A stretch of DNA of 64,000 nt from contig NZ_JAUFQR010000001.1 of NCBI RefSeq assembly GCF_030409875.1, forward strand, positions 3,410,001 through 3,474,000, in the 5' to 3' direction. The stretch is from Chryseobacterium tructae. Its GTDB lineage: Bacteria > Bacteroidota > Bacteroidia > Flavobacteriales > Weeksellaceae. Shown piece by piece: positions 59,301 through 64,000 of the stretch. How positions within the stretch are numbered: position 1 is the stretch's first letter; each line of letters begins with the position of its first letter. The notes under the pieces were generated by a model. The model saw nothing but the letters and a program-made list of their open reading frames with translations. It did no database searches and was not told the origin of the DNA. The translations under genes and the position numbers were made by a program.

Positions 59301-59308
59301 TATATTTG
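59301..59308 (+). promoter_or_regulatory. Probable -7 promoter element of lipocalin-like gene 2
   Basis: TATATTTG fits TAnnTTTG, 25 nt before the ATG at 59334. Confidence 0.45.
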
Positions 59309-59333
59309 TCCGTCAACACAAATAATAAAAAAA

Positions 59334-59801
59334 ATGATCAAGAAAACTTTATTTTTAAGTATTACAGCGATAAGTCTATTAGCATGTAGTAATAACGACG
59401 AGAACAACAACACGCCAGAAGCAAGCATTGTCGGTAAATGGCAGCCTTCCAAATATATGGCTTACTCCGGAAAAGACGGCAGTATCATTACAAGTGAATC
59501 ATCTGATGCAAATGTATGTGATAAAAAAGGATCTCTAGACTTTGTGGCTAATGGAAAACTGCATCAAATTGCCTATTCTGGAAATACAGAAACACAATGC
59601 AAAATTGATCTCGAGGCTACCTCGGACTATACCTATGATGCTGTTACTAAAAAAGTTCAGGTGAAACATACTGACGGAACCGTAGAGGTTAATACTTTAA
59701 AAAAACTGAATGCTACTGAATTAGAAGCTATTCAGGAACTCACAGATGTGAATGGAGACGGAATAAAAGATGAAATAACGGCCATCTACAAAAGATTATA
59801 A
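59334..59801 (+). CDS. Lipocalin-like lipoprotein 2
   Basis: The 155-residue protein has an SPII signal (SLLACSNN, Cys about 18) and an acidic linker, then a small beta-domain starting IVGKWQPSKYM, the usual lipocalin-like GxW motif. Its end (DVNGDGIKDEITAIYKRL) parallels the lipoprotein at 38466, including the Asp-rich loop near the C-terminus. It is expected on the outer membrane or in the periplasm. Ligand unknown. Monocistronic, with a strong palindromic terminator directly at its stop codon. Confidence 0.78.
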   Translation: MIKKTLFLSITAISLLACSNNDENNNTPEASIVGKWQPSKYMAYSGKDGSIITSESSDANVCDKKGSLDFVANGKLHQIAYSGNTETQCKIDLEATSDYTYDAVTKKVQVKHTDGTVEVNTLKKLNATELEAIQELTDVNGDGIKDEITAIYKRL

Positions 59802-59837
59802 TTAAGAAAGCCACCTGAGTCAGGTGGCTTTCTTAAT
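59801..59837 (+). terminator. Long palindromic terminator after lipocalin-like gene 2
   Basis: 18-bp perfect arms ATTAAGAAAGCCACCTGA/TCAGGTGGCTTTCTTAAT around a single G, with a T-containing 3' arm. It overlaps the stop codon. Confidence 0.85.
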
Positions 59838-59916
59838 CAGGCTCATGTATTGGAATATTGCACCAAAAGCTTTCTCGGCCTGATCTTAAAATTGCCAATA
59901 AATATATTCTTATTAT

Positions 59917-59992
59917 AAATTTTGGCTAAAGCCGTTGGAATGTATTTAAAATAGGAAAGCGGGCTAAAGCCCGCTTCTATTGAATTTTATCA
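59917..59992. repeat. GGCTAAAGCC repeat element, copy 3
   Basis: TTTTGGCTAAAGCCG, spacer, then AGCGGGCTAAAGCCCGCT and TCTATTGAATTTT. Relative to copy 1 the second hairpin swaps a T-A pair for a C-G pair, a compensated change. Confidence 0.75.
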
Positions 59993-60059
59993 TTATCATT
60001 TTATTTTTATAGAGAATATGGTTTTGCCTTATCTCATTTCTCTATCTAGCAACTATCTT

Positions 60060-61442
60060 TTAAAAATGTACCTGCTTGATTTCGTCTTCGATCTCTTTAG
60101 GGGTTTCATCTTCAGATTTAACGAAGATCATGGTTACTACAGCACCGATTAACATACAAACACCCCCAACAACTACATAATCCATAGCCTGTTTACCAAA
60201 AATACCGCTCACAATAGGTCCACCAAACAAACCATTAATAATCTGTGGGATGACAATAAAGAAATTGAATATTCCCATATAAACTCCCATCTTTCTTTGA
60301 GGGATCACTTCAATTAACATGGCGTAAGGCATTGCGAGGATACTTGCCCACGCAAATCCTAATCCGATCATTGAAATCCATAAGTTATCAACTTCCTTGA
60401 TGAAGTACATGGAAATCAATCCTAATCCACCACATAACAGCGCTAAAGCATGGGTTTGTTTTTTACCAATCCATTTCGCAATAGGTGTTAGTAAAAAAGC
60501 AAACGGAATTGCCCAAAGATTATACATTCCAAAGAGTTTACCTGTTAAATCCCCAGCATCATTGAACGCTTTTGAATGGGTGTCTTCAGGAGAAAGCCCT
60601 AAATGATGGGTCGCTAAGGCACTCGTGGTAAATACCCACATGGTAAATAATGCAAACCATGAGAAAAACTGAACAATTCCCAGATTTTTCATTTGGGTAG
60701 GGATGCCAGCAAAGTCTTTGAAAATATCTGAAAATTTAGATTTTTCATGTTCTATTTCTTTACCATCTTCAAACGCTGCAAATTCTTCCGGAGAATACTC
60801 TTTAGTAGTAATAATGGTATATAAAATGGATATAATCAGCAATACTGCGCCTACATAAAAAGAATAGATCACATTATCTGCAACGAAACCTTTAGGAGCT
60901 ACATTGGAAACTCCCAATTTCGTTAACCAATCCGGTAAATAAGAACCAAGTACAGCTCCAAATCCAATGAGAATAGTTTGTACCGAAAACCCGATTGTTC
61001 CCTGATGCTTAGGAAGCATATCTCCTACTAAAGCTCTGAAAGGCTCCATCGCCACATTCACGGAAGCATCCATCATCGCGAGGAAAATCACCGCCAGCAA
61101 TAATGCATTGGCTGCGAACATCTGCGTTACAGAAGCCGCATTAGGAAGCAAAACCAGCCCTATGGCACACAAAATAGCTCCAATCAGGAAATAAGGTTTT
61201 CTTCTTCCTAACGGGCTCCAGGTATTGTCACCCATGTGACCGATAATAGGCTGAACAATTAACCCTGTGATGGGTGCTACCAACCAAAACCATGATAATT
61301 CGTGAACATCCGCACCTAAATTGGCAAGAATACGGCTTGCATTTCCATTTTGTAATCCGAATGCCATTTGGATCCCAAGGAATCCCATACTCATATTGAT
61401 AATCTGAGTAAGTGAAAGTTCCGGTTTCATTTTTCCAGCCAT
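60060..61442 (-). CDS. MFS sugar transporter (SLC45/maltose type)
   Basis: The 460-residue, 12-helix protein has the signature GHMGDNTWSPLGRRKPYFLIG after TM2, with the RRKP motif typical of the SLC45-like maltose/sucrose transporters of Bacteroidota. Its C-terminus is a charged cytoplasmic tail. The gene is last in an operon with a GH13 amylase and an NTF2-like protein, so it probably imports maltose or maltodextrins released by the amylase. Gap to the NTF2-like gene is 14 nt. Confidence 0.87.
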   Translation of the reverse strand: MAGKMKPELSLTQIINMSMGFLGIQMAFGLQNGNASRILANLGADVHELSWFWLVAPITGLIVQPIIGHMGDNTWSPLGRRKPYFLIGAILCAIGLVLLPNAASVTQMFAANALLLAVIFLAMMDASVNVAMEPFRALVGDMLPKHQGTIGFSVQTILIGFGAVLGSYLPDWLTKLGVSNVAPKGFVADNVIYSFYVGAVLLIISILYTIITTKEYSPEEFAAFEDGKEIEHEKSKFSDIFKDFAGIPTQMKNLGIVQFFSWFALFTMWVFTTSALATHHLGLSPEDTHSKAFNDAGDLTGKLFGMYNLWAIPFAFLLTPIAKWIGKKQTHALALLCGGLGLISMYFIKEVDNLWISMIGLGFAWASILAMPYAMLIEVIPQRKMGVYMGIFNFFIVIPQIINGLFGGPIVSGIFGKQAMDYVVVGGVCMLIGAVVTMIFVKSEDETPKEIEDEIKQVHF

Positions 61443-61456
61443 CGTTATCTTTATGC

Positions 61457-61978
61457 TTATTTTGTTTTTAATTCTTTAATCAAAACATCTTCAAGAGCTG
61501 TTTTTTCAGCTACCACTTTATCTACAACATCATTGGGAACCGTCATAGAAAGGACATATTGTTTCACTTTCCATTGTCCATTAATCTTTTCTACTACTCC
61601 AGAACCACGGCAGATCTTCATTTGGGTATCTAATAGCTCATCAAACCAGGCTAACTTTCCATCTTTACTGAAATGGATATTTCTTTTCAATGCGGTAAAA
61701 TTCCAAGTTTTCTTTTTATCAAAATGAGGTTTTGCCCAAACCATGAACTCTTTTTTATTCCAGACTTCTGTGGCATCTGTTCCGATAAAGGTAGACTCGT
61801 CAGCAAAAAAATTGAAATAGCCCATATAATCAGCTTTTGCCGCAGCTACATTAAAAGCATCAAGCATGGAACCGATCTCTGATCTTTCTTTTTCAAATGT
61901 TTTATTTGATTGTGCTGAAACGATTGTAAATCCAAATAGAAGGAGGATCAATGTATGAACAGCTATTAATTTTTTCAT
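61457..61978 (-). CDS. Exported NTF2/SnoaL-like protein
   Basis: The 173-residue protein has a signal peptide (residues about 1-22, ending TIVSAQ). The mature part has the NTF2-like fold features SMLDAFNVAAAKADYMGYF, FIGTDATEVWNKKEFMVW and VVEKINGQWKVKQYVLSM, as in the DUF4440/SnoaL-like superfamily. Such proteins may bind or modify small molecules, but no function can be assigned. It is cotranscribed between the amylase (9 nt) and the MFS transporter (14 nt), so a role in maltodextrin use is possible. Confidence 0.82.
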   Translation of the reverse strand: MKKLIAVHTLILLLFGFTIVSAQSNKTFEKERSEIGSMLDAFNVAAAKADYMGYFNFFADESTFIGTDATEVWNKKEFMVWAKPHFDKKKTWNFTALKRNIHFSKDGKLAWFDELLDTQMKICRGSGVVEKINGQWKVKQYVLSMTVPNDVVDKVVAEKTALEDVLIKELKTK

Positions 61979-61987
61979 AGGTATTAT

Positions 61988-63849
61988 TTATTTTTCAAGT
62001 TCAATAATCAATGGTGTTTGGGCTGGGATTGTTAAAGTATTCTGTAGTAGAAATTCTTTTCCTGAAATAACTTCTTTCCCTTTAGAAAATCCTTTTAATG
62101 ATTCTTCAAAATATTTTAAGTCTAACGTCTGATCCTTTTTATTATTGTTGATGATGACCATTACACTTTCTTTATCATTATATCTGAAATAGGTAAATAC
62201 CCCATCTTTTGGAACAAAGTTTTTCGTTTTCCCGGTATGAATGACCTCTTTTCCTTTTCTCCAGTTCAGTAATTTCTGGGTAAACTGATAAAATTCTTTT
62301 TGTTCAGGAGTTTGAGTTGTCGGATTGAAAGCATTTTGCTGATCAGACTTCCACCCCCCCGGAAAGTCTCTGCGAATATCAGCATCTCCGCCTTTTTCTT
62401 TATCTCCTCGCATCCCTACTTCCGATCCATAATAAATTTGTGGAATTCCACGAACTGTTGAGATAAGAGCCAATCCCATTTGTAAACATTCGGATCTGCA
62501 TTGAAGATTTCATTCCATCTTTCAGTATCGTGATTTTCAAAGAAAACCATCACATTATTGATATCCGGATAAAGGAAATCACTGCTAAAAGAGTCATACA
62601 GCTTGATCATTCCAGCATTCCAGCCTTCTTTTTCTTTAAACGCCTTCGGCATGTCTCCAAACAACATAAAATCCATTACAGATGGTAGATTAGAATTGTA
62701 TCCGGCCGCTTCTCCTGTCTTAGAATTCTTTTGCCAGGCTGAAATTTGTCCTGCGGTATACAACCAAGACTCTCCTACAATATTAAATTTCGGATATTCA
62801 TCGGTAATGGCTTTGGCCCATTTCGCCATAGCTTCCTTATCATTGTAAGGATAGGTATCTACGCGGAATCCTCCTAATTCTGCATATTCAATCCACCAGA
62901 TTGCATTTTGGGTTAAATATTTTAAAACTAAAGGATTTTTCTGATTAAGATCCGGCATTGTTTTATCAAACCATCCATCTAATGCATATTTCTTATCAAT
63001 ATCCGAAGCGTTGGGATCAAATTGGGTAGATGTTTTATAATTAGATCTTTTAAAGCCATCTTCTCCTTCTTTGAACCAGTGAATCCAGTCTTTTGTTGGA
63101 AGGTCTTTAATCATCCAATGCGAAATACCCCAGTGATTGGTAACGTAATCCATCACCAGTTTCATATTTCTTTTATTGAGTTCCTGGGAAAGTTTTTTGT
63201 AATCTTCATTGGTACCATAGCGGGCATCAATTTTATAGAGATCGGTTTGAGCGTATCCGTGATAGGAATAGACTTTTTCATTGTCTTCATTCACTGGTGT
63301 TAACCAAACGGCTGTTGCTCCCAGGTTTTGGATATAATCCAGGTTATTCATGATTCCTTTAAGATCTCCACCATGTCTTCCATTGGGTAAGCTACGATCA
63401 GATTTTTCTGTTAAACCTGCAACAGAATCATTTTTTTCGTCACCATTGGCAAAACGATCGGGCATAATCAGATACATCACATCCTTTGAAGTATAAGATT
63501 CTCTATCTGCGGATCCGGAATTTCTCTGTTTCAATTCATAGATATAGGAACCCAGCTTCTTTTTACCTTTTTGAACATTGATGGTAAACTTCGGAATATT
63601 GATTTCATTAGTATTGACCGTTATGAAAACATAGTTTGGATTATCTACTTTTTGGATGTCTTTAATTTGTACACCATCTGATAAACTGATTTCATTGTTG
63701 GCAATTTCTTTTCCATAAACAAGAATCTGAAGTTCAGGATTTTTCATTCCCTTCCACCAGAAAGAAGGTTCTACTTTTTCTACTCCTTTTGATTGTGAAA
63801 AAGCTATTGAAGCGGCGGATAGGGCAAAAAATGTATATATTTTTCTCAT
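61988..63849 (-). CDS. Exported GH13 alpha-amylase/cyclomaltodextrinase-like enzyme, single-base frameshift
   Basis: The protein has a signal peptide (ending IAFSQ), an N-terminal cyclomaltodextrinase-type beta domain (VEPSFWWKGMKNPELQILVY), then the GH13 barrel. The four GH13 regions are visible: DYVTNHWG, GFRVDTYPYND (nucleophile Asp), IVGESWLY (acid Glu) and FFENHDTERW. The frame breaks at TTT 62479-62481; adding one A on the coding strand reads NVYKMGLALISTVRGIPQI and joins the segment to 61988, about 620 residues. It would hydrolyse maltodextrin or cyclodextrin in the periplasm and lead an operon with an NTF2-like protein and an MFS transporter. Confidence 0.92.
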
Positions 63850-64000
63850 AACTTAATCTTAGTCTTGCATTTAACCATCATTTGTGCACTATAAAACGTC
63901 ATCAGAAACACTGTTCATTATTTTGATAACCAGCAAGTTACATTAAAAAATACAACAATTTAAGTATGAATGACTTAGCAGCAAATTACGAAAAAATTTT

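Larger units (their letters stand above)
58962..59333. other. Gene-free region with GGCTAAAGCC repeat copy 2 and a promoter element
   Basis: No ORF of merit in 372 nt. It holds the repeat at 59043-59122 and a -7 element at 59301-59308. Confidence 0.45.

Overview
The window looks like a chromosomal segment of a Chryseobacterium-like flavobacterium (Bacteroidota). This rests on low G+C content, promoters with the Bacteroidota -7 element TAnnTTTG, an S8 protease with a type IX secretion (T9SS) C-terminal domain, a TonB-dependent receptor of the flavobacterial type, many SPII lipoproteins, and short precursor peptides that begin MKNLRNSKLSREQLK. No rRNA, tRNA or CRISPR array was seen.

Layout. 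1-8.7 kb: housekeeping and envelope genes (an Asp-box beta-propeller protein, APC permease, PnuC, Asn/Gly-rich lipoprotein, dapF, mltG, TonB receptor). 8.7-12.5 kb: a minus-strand sugar-nucleotide/surface-glycan operon (DegT aminotransferase, membrane protein, galE, methyltransferase, cytidylyltransferase). 12.6-19.2 kb: S8/T9SS protease, ppc, Crp-like regulator, deformylase-like gene. 19.4-20.2 kb: three tandem copies of a 244-267 bp noncoding repeat. 20.2-23.4 kb: lpdA and a divergent HxlR regulator sharing a perfect inverted repeat, then an iron-containing alcohol dehydrogenase. 24.1-38.3 kb: an accessory type VI secretion (T6SS) effector island. 38.5-46 kb: lipocalin-like lipoprotein, SGNH hydrolase, DEAD-box helicase, UbiB-like kinase, two Cys-rich double-glycine-leader peptides, GNAT/nitrilase fusion. 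47-53.5 kb: purine operon purM-purN-purH-purD-guaA. 53.8-64 kb: FMN reductase, pirin, MFS/GMC oxidoreductase pair, lipocalin-like lipoprotein, and a maltodextrin operon (GH13 amylase, NTF2-like protein, MFS transporter).

The most interesting part is the T6SS island: VgrG, a 57-residue peptide, a DUF2235/Tle1-like lipase, two DUF2931 lipoproteins, a LysM-like protein, a DUF4280 PAAR-like protein, and a large protein whose C-terminus carries a Cys-His-Asp set like that of transglutaminase-fold enzymes. The large protein is followed by several exported proteins, at least two of them paralogous, that are candidate immunity proteins. Between these genes lie short decayed copies of effector 3' ends joined to immunity genes or gene heads. 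These look like footprints of repeated duplication and loss of effector-tail/immunity modules, and they occur at both effectors.

A second window-wide signal is that 15 genes, many of them core single-copy genes (guaA, purD, purM, purN, lpdA, ppc), each carry one apparent single-base indel, nearly always a deletion in a short homopolymer. Sequence or assembly error is the simplest explanation, so these genes are annotated over their full spans as one CDS each.
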